Assembly: GCA_036785325.1 (NCBI GenBank)
Contig: JAXIVH010000066.1
Location: 744,001-808,000 of the forward strand
Reading direction: 5' to 3'
From: Urophycis tenuis
Taxonomy: Eukaryota > Chordata > Actinopteri > Gadiformes > Phycidae
Length of the DNA stretch: 64,000 nt
Shown here: one piece after another, positions 22,411 to 35,112 of the stretch
Position numbering within the stretch: the first letter of the stretch is position 1
Layout of the letters: every line of letters starts with the position of its first letter
Program-made: the position numbers and the translations under genes
The notes under the pieces: generated by a model
The model's database searches: none
Seen by the model: only the letters and a program-made list of their open reading frames with translations
What the model was told of the DNA's origin: nothing

Positions 22411-23220
22411 AAAATGTATCATTGAAGCCATCATTGAGACTTTTCTTTTTCAATTATACCGCATGAACATGGGTCTGCAATAAAGCTTTATATATATTTA
22501 TGTGTGTGTGTGTGTGTTTTAATCACTTACTTGGAACGGCATGATCCCACATCGCTGTGAAGGGACGGCGTTAACGAGGTGGGCGTGCAACCCCTCGAGA
22601 GAGTTGCTGCCTCGCCGGCACATGTACTTGTTCAGCCGGATGCTGTTCTTCACAACCACCTTCACAGAGACATACAGCTGTATGCCAGGGGGGTCCTGTA
22701 ACACACAACCTATTGCAAGGTCCTCATTTATGCTGGTGTCAATTTGAAATGTTACCATATACAAGTTTGAATGGTTTTGACACACGATGACTGCAGAGAC
22801 AGCTGCAGGATGGCAGTGGATGCAGGACGGAGGGGGCCTGTGGCTGTGCGGGGAGGACCAGCGGTATGGGTGCTGCCGACACAGGGGGCGGGCAGGCCAC
22901 AGGCTGACGCAGCAGGAGGCCTCGGCTGGAGGCTGGTGGGCGCAGGAGGCTTCGGCCGGGTGGAGTACGACAACGCAGTGGGCTGAACGTGCCGGTTGGT
23001 GGAAGTCACAGGCTCTGGCTCATCAACAAATAATCTGGAAATATTAAATACACATGTGATCAGTATTGACATTGATATATTTTATAAGAACACTGTTCAT
23101 ACTGTTTACACTTTTTATACAACTGTTTATACAATGTCCATACTGTTTATTTATTAATGTTTATCACTGACAATAAAGGTGACTTGGTATGACTTGTGTG
23201 CTATTTTATTTCCACAGTCA
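22411..23220 (-). pseudogene. Gene fragment B (long form), exon frame open
   Basis: Left junction GAGCCC/AAAATGTATC, then the intron start, donor and exon 1 with an open 88-codon minus frame (22519-22785). Differs from other copies at KYMCRRG and KNSIRLN. The proline-rich block follows at 22752-23072. Confidence 0.75.
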
Positions 23221-26200
23221 ACAGAACACAGAACAGAAGACAATACAGAACACAAATTAATTAGCTTAGTATTTCAACGACCCATGAGTCAATATAGTCT
23301 TGCCATACGCCGTTGGAAAGCTTAGATTTCCCTGCTTAAAATGAGCCCATCCGCGAGCAGTCTGGTTGATCACAGACTAAACTGCGTCAGGTTGTCTGAA
23401 GTCTTCCCAGCAGCTAAAAACATACCTTCAACGTTTCAATTAAAATCAATCTTTCCTTACAGAACACAAATTAATTAGCTTAGTATTTCAACGACCCTTT
23501 GATAAATAGTCTTGCCATACGCCGTTTGAAAGCTTAGATTTCCCCGCTTATAATGAGCCCATCCGCGAGCAGTCCGGTTGCTCAGTGACAAAACTGCGTC
23601 AGGTTGACTGAAGTCTACCCAGCAGCTAAAAACATACCTTCAACGTTTGAATTAAGATCAATCTTTCAATAAAGAACACAAATTAATTAGCTTAGTATTT
23701 CAACGAGCCATGAGTCAATATAGTCTTGCCATACGCCGTAGGAAAGCTTAGATTTCCCTGCTTAAAATTAGCCCATCCGCGAGCAGTCTGGTTGATCAAA
23801 GACTAAACTGGGTCAGGTTGACTGAAGTCTACCCAGCAGCTAAAAACATACCTTCAACGTTTCAATTAACATCAATCTTTCCTTACAGAACACAAATTAA
23901 TTAGCTTAGTATTTCAACGACCCTTTGATGAATATAGTCTTGCCATACGCCTTTGGAAAGCTTAGATTTCCCCGCTTAAAATCAGCCCATCCGCGAGCAG
24001 TCTGGTTGATCACAGACTAAACTGCGTCAGTTTGACTGAAGTCTACCCAGCAGCTAAAAACATACCTTCAACGTTTCAATTAACATCAATCTTTCCTAAC
24101 AGAACACAAATTAATTAGCTTAGTATTTCAACGACTTATGAGTAAATATAGTCTTGCCATAAGCCGTTGGAAAGCTTAGATTTCCCCGATTAAAATGAGC
24201 CCATCCGCGAGCAGTCTGGTTGCTCACAGACTAAACTGCGTCAGGTTGACTGAAGTCTACCCAGCAGCTAAAAACATACCTTCAACGTTTCAATTAAGAT
24301 CAATCTTTCAATAAAAAACACAAATTAATTAGCTTAGTATTTCAACGACCCATGAGTCAATATAGTCTTGCCATACGCCGTTGGAAAGCTTAGATTTCCC
24401 CGCTTAAAATGAGGCCATCCGTGAGCAGTCTGGTTGATCACAGACTAAACTGCGTCAGGTTGACTGAAGTCTACCCAGCAGCTAAAAACATACCTTCAAC
24501 GTTTCAATTAACATCAATCTTTCCTTACAGAACACAAATTAATTAGCTTAGTATTTCAACGACCCACGAGTCAATATAGTCTTGCCATACGCCGTTAGAA
24601 AGCTTAGATTTCCCGGCTTAAAATGAGCCCATCCGCGAGCAATTTGGTTGCTGACAGACAAAACTGCGTCAGGTTGACTGAAGTCTACCCAGCAGCTAAA
24701 GACATACCTTCAACGTTTCAATTAAGATCAATCTTTCCTTACAGAACACAAATTAATTAGCTTAGTATTTCAACGACCCATGAGTCAATATAGTCTTGCC
24801 ATACGCCGTTGGAAAGCTTAGATTTCCCTGCTTAAAATGAGCCCATCCGCGAGCAGTCTGGTTGATCACAGACTAAACTGCGTCAGGTTGTCTGAAGTCT
24901 TCCCAGCAGCTAAAAACATACCTTCAACGTTTCAATTAAAATCAATCTTTCCTTACAGAACACAAATTAATTAGCTTAGTATTTCAACGACCCTTTGATA
25001 AATATAGTCTTGCCATACGCCGTTTGAAAGCTTAGATTTCCCCGCTTATAATGAGCCCATCCGCGAGCAGTCCGGTTGCTCAGTGACAAAACTGCGTCAG
25101 GTTGACTGAAGTCTACCCAGCAGCTAAAAACATACCTTCAACGTTTGAATTAAGATCAATCTTTCAATAAAGAACACAAATTAATTAGCTTAGTATTTCA
25201 ACGAGCCATGAGTCAATATAGTCTTGCCATACGCCGTTGGAAAGCTTAGATTTCCCTGCTTAAAATTAGCCCATCCGCGAGCAGTCTGGTTGATCAAAGA
25301 CTAAACTGGGTCAGGTTGACTGAAGTCTACCCAGCAGCTAAAAACATACCTTCAACGTTTCAATTAACATCAATCTTTCCTTACAGAACACAAATTAATT
25401 AGCTTAGTATTTCAACGACCCTTTGATGAATATAGTCTTGCCATACGCCTTTGGAAAGCTTAGATTTCCCCGCTTAAAATCAGCCCATCCGCGAGCAGTC
25501 TGGTTGATCACAGACTAAACTGCGTCAGTTTGACTGAAGTCTACCCAGCAGCTAAAAACATACCTTCAACGTTTCAATTAACATCAATCTTTCCTAACAG
25601 AACACAAATTAATTAGCTTAGTATTTCAACGACTTATGAGTAAATATAGTCTTGCCATAAGCCGTTGGAAAGCTTAGATTTCCCCGATTAAAATGAGCCC
25701 ATCCGCGAGCAGTCTGGTTGCTCACAGACTAAACTGCGTCAGGTTGACTGAAGTCTACCCAGCAGCTAAAAACATACCTTCAACGTTTCAATTAAGATCA
25801 ATCTTTCAATAAAAAACACAAATTAATTAGCTTAGTATTTCAACGACCCATGAGTCAATATAGTCTTGCCATACGCCGTTGGAAAGCTTAGATTTCCCCG
25901 CTTAAAATGAGGCCATCCGTGAGCAGTCTGGTTGATCACAGACTAAACTGCGTCAGGTTGACTGAAGTCTACCCAGCAGCTAAAAACATACCTTCAACGT
26001 TTCAATTAACATCAATCTTTCCTTACAGAACACAAATTAATTAGCTTAGTATTTCAACGACCCACGAGTCAATATAGTCTTGCCATACGCCGTTGGAAAG
26101 CTTAGATTTCCCCGCTTAAAATGAGCCCATCCGCGAGCAGTCTGGTTGATCACAGACTAAACTGCGTCAGGTTGACTGAAGTCTACCCAGCAGCTAAAAA

Positions 26201-27412
26201 CATACCTTCACCGTTCCAATTAACATCAATCTTTCCTTACAGAACACAAATTAATTAGCTTAGTATTTCAACGAACAATGAGTCATTATAGTCTTGCCAT
26301 ATGCCGTTGGAAAGCGTAGATTTCCCCGCTTAAAATGAGCCCATCCGCGAGCAGTCATGTTGATCACAGACTAAACTGCGTCAGGTTGACTGAAGTCTAC
26401 CCAGCAGCTAAAAACATACCTTCAATGTTTCAATTAACATTAATCTTTCCTTACAGAACACAAATCAATTAGCTTATTATTTCAACGACCCTTTGGTAAA
26501 TAAAGTCTTGCCATACGCCGTTGGAAAGCTTAGATTTCCCCGCTTAAAATGAGCCCATCTGCGAGCAGTCTGGTTGATCACAGACTAAACTGCGTCAAGT
26601 TTAGTGAAGTCTACCCAGCAGCTAAAAACATACCTTCAACGTTTCAATTAACATCAATCTTTCCTTACAGAACACAAATTAATTAGCTTAGTATTTCAAC
26701 GACCCTTTGGTAAATATAGGCTTGCCATACGCCCTTGGAAAGCTTAGATTTCCCCGCTTATAATGAGCCCATCCGCGAGCAGTCTGGTTGATCACAGACT
26801 AAACTGCGTCAGGTTGACTGAAGTCTACCCAGCAGCTAAAAACATACCTTCAATGTTTCAATTAACATTAATCTTTCCTTACAGAACACAAATCAATTAG
26901 CTTATTATTTCAACGACCCTTTGGTAAATAAAGTCTTGCCATACGCCGTTGGAAAGCTTAGATTTCCCCGCTTAAAATGAGCCCATCTGCGAGCAGTCTG
27001 GTTGATCACAGACTAAACTGCGTCAAGTTTAGTGAAGTCTACCCAGCAGCTAAAAACATACCTTCAACGTTTCAATTAACATCAATCTTTCCTTACAGAA
27101 CACAAATTAATTAGCTTAGTATTTCAACGACCCTTTGGTAAATATAGGCTTGCCATACGCCCTTGGAAAGCTTAGATTTCCCCGCTTATAATGAGCCCAT
27201 CCGCGAGCAGTCTGGTTGATCACAGACTAAACTGCGTCAGGTTGACTGAAGTCTACCCAGCAGCTAAAAACATACCTTCAACGTTTCAATTTACATCAAT
27301 CTTTCCTTACAGAACACAAATTAATTAGCTTAGTATTTCAACGACCCTTTGATGAATATAGTCTTGCCATACGCCGTTGGAAAGCTTAGATTTCCCCGCT
27401 TAAAATGAGCCC
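23221..27412. repeat. 214-bp satellite block with 1496-bp and 428-bp duplications
   Basis: GTTGTCTGAAGTCTTCCC occurs at 23391 and 24887, 1496 bp apart, which is a second seven-monomer unit. A two-monomer unit repeats at 26423 and 26851 (CAATGTTTCAATTAACATT, 428 bp). Confidence 0.95.
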
Positions 27413-28225
27413 AAAATGTATCATTGAAGCCATCATTGAGACTTTTCTTTTTAAATTATACCGCATGAACATGGGTCTGCAATAAAGCTTTATATATATT
27501 TATGCGTGTGTGTGTGTGTGTTTTAATCACTTACTTGGAACGGCATGATCCTACATCGCTGTGAAGGGACGGCGTTAACGAGGTGGGCGTGCAACCCCTC
27601 GAGAGAGTTGCTGCCTCGCCGGCACTTGTACTTGTTCAGCCGGATGCCGTTCTTCACAAACACCTTCACAGAGACATACAGCTGTATGCCAGGGGGGTCC
27701 TGTAACACACAACCTATTGCAAGGTCCTCATTTATGCTGGTGTCATTTTGAAATGTTACCATATACAAGTTTGAATGGTTCTGACACACGATGACTGCAC
27801 AGACAGCTGCAGGATGGCCCTGGATGCAGGACGGAGGGGGCATGTGGCTGTGCGGGGAGGACCAGCCGTATGGGTGCTGCCGACACAGGGGGCGGGCAGG
27901 CCACAGGCTGACGCAGCAGGAGGCCTCGGCTGGAGGCGGGTGGGCGCAGGAGGCTTCGGCCGGGTGGAGGACGACAACGCAGTGGGCTGAACGGGCCGGT
28001 TGGTGGGAGTCACAGGCTCTGGCTCATCAACAAATAATCTGGAAATATAAAATACACACGTGATCAGTATTGATATTGATATCTTTTATAAGAACACTGT
28101 TCATACTGTTTACACTTTTCATACAACTGTTTATACAATGTCCATGCTGTTTATTTATTAATGTTTATCACTGACAATAAAGGGACTTGGTATGACTTGT
28201 GTGCTATTTTCTTTCCACAGTCAAC
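27413..28225 (-). pseudogene. Gene fragment C (long form), exon frame open
   Basis: The minus frame 27523-27843 is open for 106 codons and runs from the proline-rich side through the exon. Distinct changes are KVFVKNG and CRIMPF. It begins the first of three 1.54-kb composite units. Confidence 0.75.
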
Positions 28226-28960
28226 AGAACACACATGAATCAGCTTATTATTTCGACGACCCGTGGGCAAATATAGTCATGCCATACGCCGTTGGAAAGC
28301 TTAGATTTCCCTGCTTAAAATGAGCCCATCCCCGAGCAATTTGGTTGCTCACAGACGAAACTGCCTCAGGTTGACTGAAGTCTACCCAGCTGCTAAAAAC
28401 ATACCTTCAACGTTTCAATTAACATCAATCTTTCCTTACGGAACACAAATTAATTAGCTTAGTATTTCAACAAGCCATGAGTCAATATAGTGTTGCCATA
28501 CGCCGTTGGAAAGCTTAGATTTCCCCGCTTAAAATGAGCCCATCCGCGAGCAGTCTGGTTGATCAAAGACTAAACTGCGTCAGGTTGACTGAAGTCTACC
28601 CAGCAGCTAAAAACATACCTTCAACGTTTCAATTAAGATCAATCTTTCAATAAAGAACACAAATTAATTAGCTAAGTATTTCAACAACCCATGAGTCAAT
28701 ATAGTCTTCGTTGGAAAGCTTAGATTTCCCCGCTTATAATGAGCCCATTCGTGATCAGTCTGGTTGATCACAGACTAAACTGCGTCAGGTTGACTGAAGT
28801 CTACCCAGCAGCTAAAAACATACCTTCAACGTTTCAATTAAGATCAATCTTTCAATAAAGAACACAAATTAATTAGCTTAGTATTTCAACGACCCATGAG
28901 TCAATATAGTCTTGCCATACGCCGTTGGAAAGCTTAGATTTCCCCGCTTAAAATGAGCCC
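28226..28960. repeat. Satellite block of composite unit 1
   Basis: About 3.4 monomers. One monomer lacks GCCATACGC after TAGTCTTC (28705-28712), a deletion that recurs at 30247 and 32005 and marks units of common origin. Confidence 0.95.
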
Positions 28961-29769
28961 AAAATGTATCATTGAAGCCATCATTGAGACTTTTCTTTTT
29001 AAATTATACCGCATGAACATGGGTCTGCAATAAACTTTATATATATTTATGTGTGTGTGTGTGTGTTTTAATCACTTACTTGGAACGGCATGATCCCACA
29101 TCGCTGTGAAGGGACGGCGTTAACGACGTGGGCGTCAACCCCTCGAGAGAGTTGCTGCCTTGCCGGCACTTGTACTTGTTCAGCCGGATGCCGTTCTTCA
29201 CAAACACCTTCACAGAGACATACAGCTGTATGCCAGGGGGGTCCTGTAACACACAACCTATTGCAAGGTCCTCATTTATGCTGGTGTCATTTTGAAATGT
29301 TACCATATACAAGTTTGAATGGTTTTGACACACGATGACTGCAGAGACAGCTGCAGGATGGCCCTGGATGCAGGACGGAGGGGGCATGTGGCTGTGCGGG
29401 GAGGACCAGCCGTATGGGTGCTGCCGACACAGGGGGCGGGCAGGCCACAGGCTGACGCAGCAGGAGGCCTCGGCTGGAGGCGGGTGGGCGCAGGAGGCTT
29501 CGGCCGGGTGGAGGACGACAACGCAGTGGGCTGAACGGGCCGGTTGGTGGGAGTCACAGGCTCTGGCTCATCAACAAATAATCTGGAAATATAAAATACA
29601 CACGTGATCAGTATTGATATTGATATCTTTTATAAGAACACTGTTCATACTGTTTACACTTTTCATACAACTGTTTATACAATGTCCATGCTGTTTATTT
29701 ATTAATGTTTATCACTGACAATAAAGGGACTTGGTATGACTTGTGTGCTATTTTCTTTCCACAGTCAAC
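28961..29769 (-). pseudogene. Gene fragment D (long form), 1-nt deletion
   Basis: Near-identical to fragment C but with GGGCGTCAACC instead of GGGCGTGCAACC near 29130, which shifts the frame after SLEG. It starts 1545-1548 bp after fragment C. Confidence 0.75.
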
Positions 29770-30504
29770 AGAACACACATGAATCAGCTTATTATTTCGA
29801 CGACCCGTGGGCAAATATAGTCATGCCATACGCCGTTGGAAAGCTTAGATTTCCCTGCTTAAAATGAGCCCATCCCCGAGCAATTTGGTTGCTCACAGAC
29901 GAAACTGCCTCAGGTTGACTGAAGTCTACCCAGCTGCTAAAAACATACCTTCAACGTTTCAATTAACATCAATCTTTCCTTACGGAACACAAATTAATTA
30001 GCTTAGTATTTCAACAAGCCATGAGTCAATATAGTGTTGCCATACGCCGTTGGAAAGCTTAGATTTCCCCGCTTAAAATGAGCCCATCCGCGAGCAGTCT
30101 GGTTGATCAAAGACTAAACTGCGTCAGGTTGACTGAAGTCTACCCAGCAGCTAAAAACATACCTTCAACGTTTCAATTAAGATCAATCTTTCAATAAAGA
30201 ACACAAATTAATTAGCTAAGTATTTCAACAACCCATGAGTCAATATAGTCTTCGTTGGAAAGCTTAGATTTCCCCGCTTATAATGAGCCCATTCGTGATC
30301 AGTCTGGTTGATCACAGACTAAACTGCGTCAGGTTGACTGAAGTCTACCCAGCAGCTAAAAACATACCTTCAACGTTTCAATTAAGATCAATCTTTCAAT
30401 AAAGAACACAAATTAATTAGCTTAGTATTTCAACGACCCATGAGTCAATATAGTCTTGCCATACGCCGTTGGAAAGCTTAGATTTCCCCGCTTAAAATGA
30501 GCCC
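29770..30504. repeat. Satellite block of composite unit 2
   Basis: Same monomer order and variants as 28226-28960, including the 9-nt deletion marker near 30250. Confidence 0.95.
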
Positions 30505-31312
30505 AAAATGTATCATTGAAGCCATCATTGAGACTTTTCTTTTTAAATTATACCGCATGAACATGGGTCTGCAATAAACTTTATATATATTTATGTGTGT
30601 GTGTGTGTGTTTTAATCACTTACTTGGAACGGCATGATCCCACATCGCTGTGAAGGGACGGCGTTAACGACGTGGGCGTCAACCCCTCGAGAGAGTTGCT
30701 GCCTTGCCGGCACTTGTACTTGTTCAGCCGGATGCCGTTCTTCACAAACACCTTCACAGAGACATACAGCTGTATGCCAGGGGGCCCTGTAACACACAAC
30801 CTATTGCAAGGTCCTCATTTATGCTGGTGTCATTTTGAAATGTTACCATATACAAGTTTGAATGGTTTTGACACACGATGACTGCAGAGACAGCTGCAGG
30901 ATGGCCCTGGATGCAGGACGGAGGGGGCATGTGGCTGTGCGGGGAGGACCAGCCGTATGGGTGCTGCCGACACAGGGGGCGGGCAGGCCACAGGCTGATG
31001 CAGCAGGAGGCCTCGGCTGGAGGCGGGTGGGCGCAGGAGGCTTCGGCCGGGTGGAGGACGACAACGCAGTGGGCTGAACGGGCCGGTTGGTGGGAGTCAC
31101 AGGCTCTGGCTCATCAACAAATAATCTGGAAATATAAAATACACACGTGATCAGTATTGATATTGATATCTTTTATAAGAACACTGTTCATACTGTTTAC
31201 ACTTTTCATACAACTGTTTATACAATGTCCATACTGTTTATTTATTAATGTTTATCACTGACAATAAAGGGACTTGGTATGACTTGTGTGCTATTTTCTT
31301 TCCATAGTCAAC
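30505..31312 (-). pseudogene. Gene fragment E (long form), 1-nt deletion plus second indel
   Basis: Shares the GTCAACC deletion of fragment D (near 30676) and in addition reads CCAGGGGGCCCTG near 30778, which further breaks the exon. 1544 bp after fragment D. Confidence 0.75.
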
Positions 31313-32261
31313 AGAACACACATGAATCAGCTTATTATTTCGACGACCCGTGGGCAAATATAGTCATGCCATACGCCGTTGGAAAGCTTAGATTTCCCTG
31401 CTTAAAATGAGCCCATCCCCGAGCAATTTGGTTGCTCACAGACGAAACTGCCTCAGGTTGACTGAAGTCTACCCAGCTGCTAAAAACATACCTTCAACGT
31501 TTCAATTAACATCAATCTTTCCTTACAGAACACAAATTAATTAGCTTAGTATTTCAACAAGCCATGAGTCAATATAGTGTTGCCATACGCCGTTGGAAAG
31601 CTTCGATTTCCCCGCTTAAAATGAGCCCATCCGCAAGCGGTCTGGTTGCTCACAGCCTAAAGTGCGTCAGGTTGACTGAAGTCTACCCAGCAGCTAAAAA
31701 CATACCTTAAACGTTTCAATTAAGATCAATCTTTCAATAATGAACACAAATTAATTAGCTTAGTATTTCAACGACCCATGAGTCAATATAGTCTTGCCAT
31801 TAGCCGTAGGAAAGTTTAGATTTCCCTGCTTAAAATGAGCCCATCCGCGAGCAGTCTGGTTGATCAAAGACTAAACTGCGTCAGGTTGACTGAAGTCTAC
31901 CCAGCAGCTAAAAACATACCTTCAACGTTTCAATTAAGATCAATCTTTCAATAAAGAACACAAATTAATTAGCTAAGTATTTCAACAACCCATTAGTCAA
32001 TATAGTCTTCGTTGGAAAGCTTAGATTTCCCCGCTTATAATGAGCCCATTCGTGATCAGTCTGGTTGATCACAGACTAAACTGCGTCAGGTTGACTGAAG
32101 TCTACCCAGCAGCTAAAAACATACCTTCAACGTTTCAATTAAGATCAATCTTTCAATAAAGAACACAAATTAATTAGCTTAGTATTTCAACGACCCATGA
32201 GTCAATATAGTCTTGCCATACGCCGTTGGAAAGCTTAGATTTCCCCGCTTAAAATGAGCCC
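31313..32261. repeat. Satellite block of composite unit 3, one monomer longer
   Basis: Holds one more monomer than units 1 and 2 (spacing to the next fragment is 1757 bp, about 1544 + 213) and the deletion marker near 32008. Confidence 0.95.
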
Positions 32262-32642
32262 AAAATGTATCATTGAAGCCATCATTGAGACTTTTCTTTT
32301 TAAATTATACCGCATGAACATGGGTCTGCAATAAACTTTATATATATTTATGTGTGTGTGTGTGTGTTTTAATCACTTACTTGGAACGGCATGATCCCAC
32401 ATCGCTGTGAAGGGACGGCGTTAACGAGGTGGGCGTCAACCCCTCGAGAGAGTTGCTGCCTTGCCGGCACTTGTACTTGTTCAGCCGGATGCCGTTCTTC
32501 ACAAACACCTTCACAGAGACATACAGCTGTATGCCAGGGGGGTCCTGTAACACACAACCTATTGCAAGGTCCTCATTTATGCTGGTGTCATTTTGAAATG
32601 TGACTTGGTATGACTTGTGTGCTATTTTCATTCCACAGTCAA
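32262..32642 (-). pseudogene. Gene fragment F (short form), 1-nt deletion
   Basis: Carries exon 1 with the same GTCAACC deletion as D and E, but about 430 bp upstream of the exon are missing: TTTGAAATG joins directly to TGACTTGGTATGAC. A TG at the join suggests microhomology. Confidence 0.75.
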
Positions 32643-34029
32643 CAGAACACACATGAATCAGCTTATTATTTCGACGACCCGGGGGCAAATATAGTCATGC
32701 CATACGCCGTTGGAAAGCTTAGATTTCCCCGCTTAAAATGAGCCCATCCGCAAGCAGTCTGGTTGATCACAGACTAAACTGCGTCAGTTTGACTGAAGTC
32801 TACCCGGAAGCTAAAAACATACCTTCAACGTTTCAATTAACATCAATCTTTCCTTACAGAACACAAATCAATTAGCTTAGTATTTCAACGACCCTTTGGT
32901 GAATATAGTCTTGCCATACACCGTTCGAAAGCTTAGATTTCCCCGCTTAAAATGAGCCCATCCCCGAGCAATTTGGTTGCTGACAGACAAAACTGCGTCA
33001 GGTTGACTGAAGTCTACCCAGCAGCTAAAAACATACCTTCAACGTTTCAATTAAAATCAATCTTTCAATAAAGAAGACAAATTAATTAGCTTAGTATTTC
33101 AACGACCCATGAGTCAATATAGTCTTGCCATACGCCGTTGGGAAGCTTAGATTTCCCCGCTTAAAATAAGCCAATCCGCGAGCAGTCTGGTTGCTCACAG
33201 ACTAAACTGCGTCAGGTTGACTGAAGTCTACCCGGCAGCTAAAAACATACCTTCAACGTTTCAATTAACATTAATCTTTCCTTACAGAACACAAATTAAT
33301 TAGCTTAGTATTTCAACAACCCATGAGTCAATAAAGTCTTGCCATACGCCGTTGGAAAGCTTAGATTTCCTCGCTTAAAATGAGCCCATCCCCGAGCAAT
33401 TTGGTTGCTGACAGACAAAACTGCGTCAGGTTGACTGAAGTCTACCCAGCAGCTAAAAACATACCTTCAACGTTTCAATTAAAATCAATCTTTCAATAAA
33501 GAAGACAAATTAATTAGCTTAGTATTTCAACGACCCATGAGTCAATATAGTCTTGCCATACGCCGTTGGAAAGCTTAGATTTCCCCGCTTAAAATGAGCC
33601 CATCCGCAAGCAGTCTGGTTGATCATAGACTAAACTGCGTCAGTTTGACTGAAGTCTACCCAGAAGCTAAAAACATACCTTCAACGTTTCAATTAACATC
33701 AATCTTTCCTTACAGAACACAAATCAATTAGCTTAGTATTTCAACGACCCTTTGGTAAATATAGGCTTGCCATACGCCCTTGGAAAGCTTAGATTTCCCC
33801 GCTTATAATGAGCCCATCCGCGAGCAGTCTGGTTGATCACAGACTAAACTGCGTCAGGTTGACTGAAGTCTACCCAGCAGCTAAAAACATACCTTCAACG
33901 TTTCAATTTACATCAATCTTTCCTTACAGAACACAAATTAATTAGCTTAGTATTTCAACGACCCTTTGATGAATATAGTCTTGCCATACGCCTTTGGAAA
34001 GCTTAGATTTCCCCACTTAAAATGAGCCC
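32643..34029. repeat. 214-bp satellite block
   Basis: About 6.5 monomers, several with GAAGACAAATTAATT in place of GAACACAAATTAATT, a variant also frequent at 35.5-36.0 and 39.4-42.1 kb. Confidence 0.95.
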
Positions 34030-34412
34030 AAAATGTATCATTGAAGCCATCATTGAGACTTTTCTTTTTAAATTATACCGCATGAACATGGGTCTGCAAT
34101 AAAGCTTTATATATATTTATGTGTGTTTGTGTGTGTTTTAATCACTTACTTGGAACGGCATGATCCCACATCGCTGTGAAGGGACGGCGTTAACGAGGTG
34201 GGCGTGCAACCCCTCGAGAGAGTTTCTGCCTCGCCGGCACTTGTACTTGTTCAGCCGGATGCCGTTCTTCACAACCACCTTCACAGAGACATACAGCTGT
34301 ATGCCAGGGGGGTCCTGTAACACACAACCTATTGCAAGGTCCTCATTTATGCTGGTGTCATTTTGAAATGTGACTTGGTATGACTTGTGTGCTATTTTCG
34401 TTCCACAGTCAA
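34030..34412 (-). pseudogene. Gene fragment G (short form), exon frame open
   Basis: Open 106-codon minus frame (34138-34458) that starts in flanking satellite and passes through the deletion join into exon 1. It carries GRNSLEG where others have GSNSLEG. Confidence 0.75.
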
Positions 34413-34729
34413 CAGAACACACATGAATCAGCTTATTATTTCGACGACCCGGGGGCAAATATAGTCATGCCATACGCCGTTGGAAAGCTTAGATTTCCCC
34501 GCTTAAAATGAGCCCATCCGCAAGCAGTCTGGTTGATCACAGACTAAACTGCGTCAGTTTGACTGAAGTCTTCCCAGAAGCTAAAAACATACCTTCAACG
34601 TTTCAATTAACATCAATCTTTCCTTACAGAACACAAATCAATTAGCTTAGTATTTCAACGACCCTTTGATGAATATAGTCTTGCCATACGCCTTTGGAAA
34701 GCTTAGATTTCCCCACTTAAAATGAGCCC
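34413..34729. repeat. Short satellite block within the 700-bp unit
   Basis: About 1.5 monomers. With fragment G it forms a 700-bp unit repeated once immediately to the right. Confidence 0.95.
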
Positions 34730-35112
34730 AAAATGTATCATTGAAGCCATCATTGAGACTTTTCTTTTTAAATTATACCGCATGAACATGGGTCTGCAAT
34801 AAAGCTTTATATATATTTATGTGTGTTTGTGTGTGTTTTAATCACTTACTTGGAACGGCATGATCCCACATCGCTGTGAAGGGACGGCGTTAACGAGGTG
34901 GGCGTGCAACCCCTCGAGAGAGTTTCTGCCTCGCCGGTACTTGTACTTGTTCAGCCGGATGCCGTTCTTCACAACCACCTTCACAGAGACATACAGCTGT
35001 ATGCCAGGGGGGTCCTGTAACACACAACCTATTGCAAGGTCCTCATTTATGCTGGTGTCATTTTGAAATGTGACTTGGTATGACTTGTGTGCTATTTTCG
35101 TTCCACAGTCAA
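34730..35112 (-). pseudogene. Gene fragment H (short form), tandem copy of G
   Basis: Exactly 700 bp after fragment G with almost no differences; one is KYKYRRG for KYKCRRG, which removes a conserved cysteine. The frame is open for 106 codons. Confidence 0.75.
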
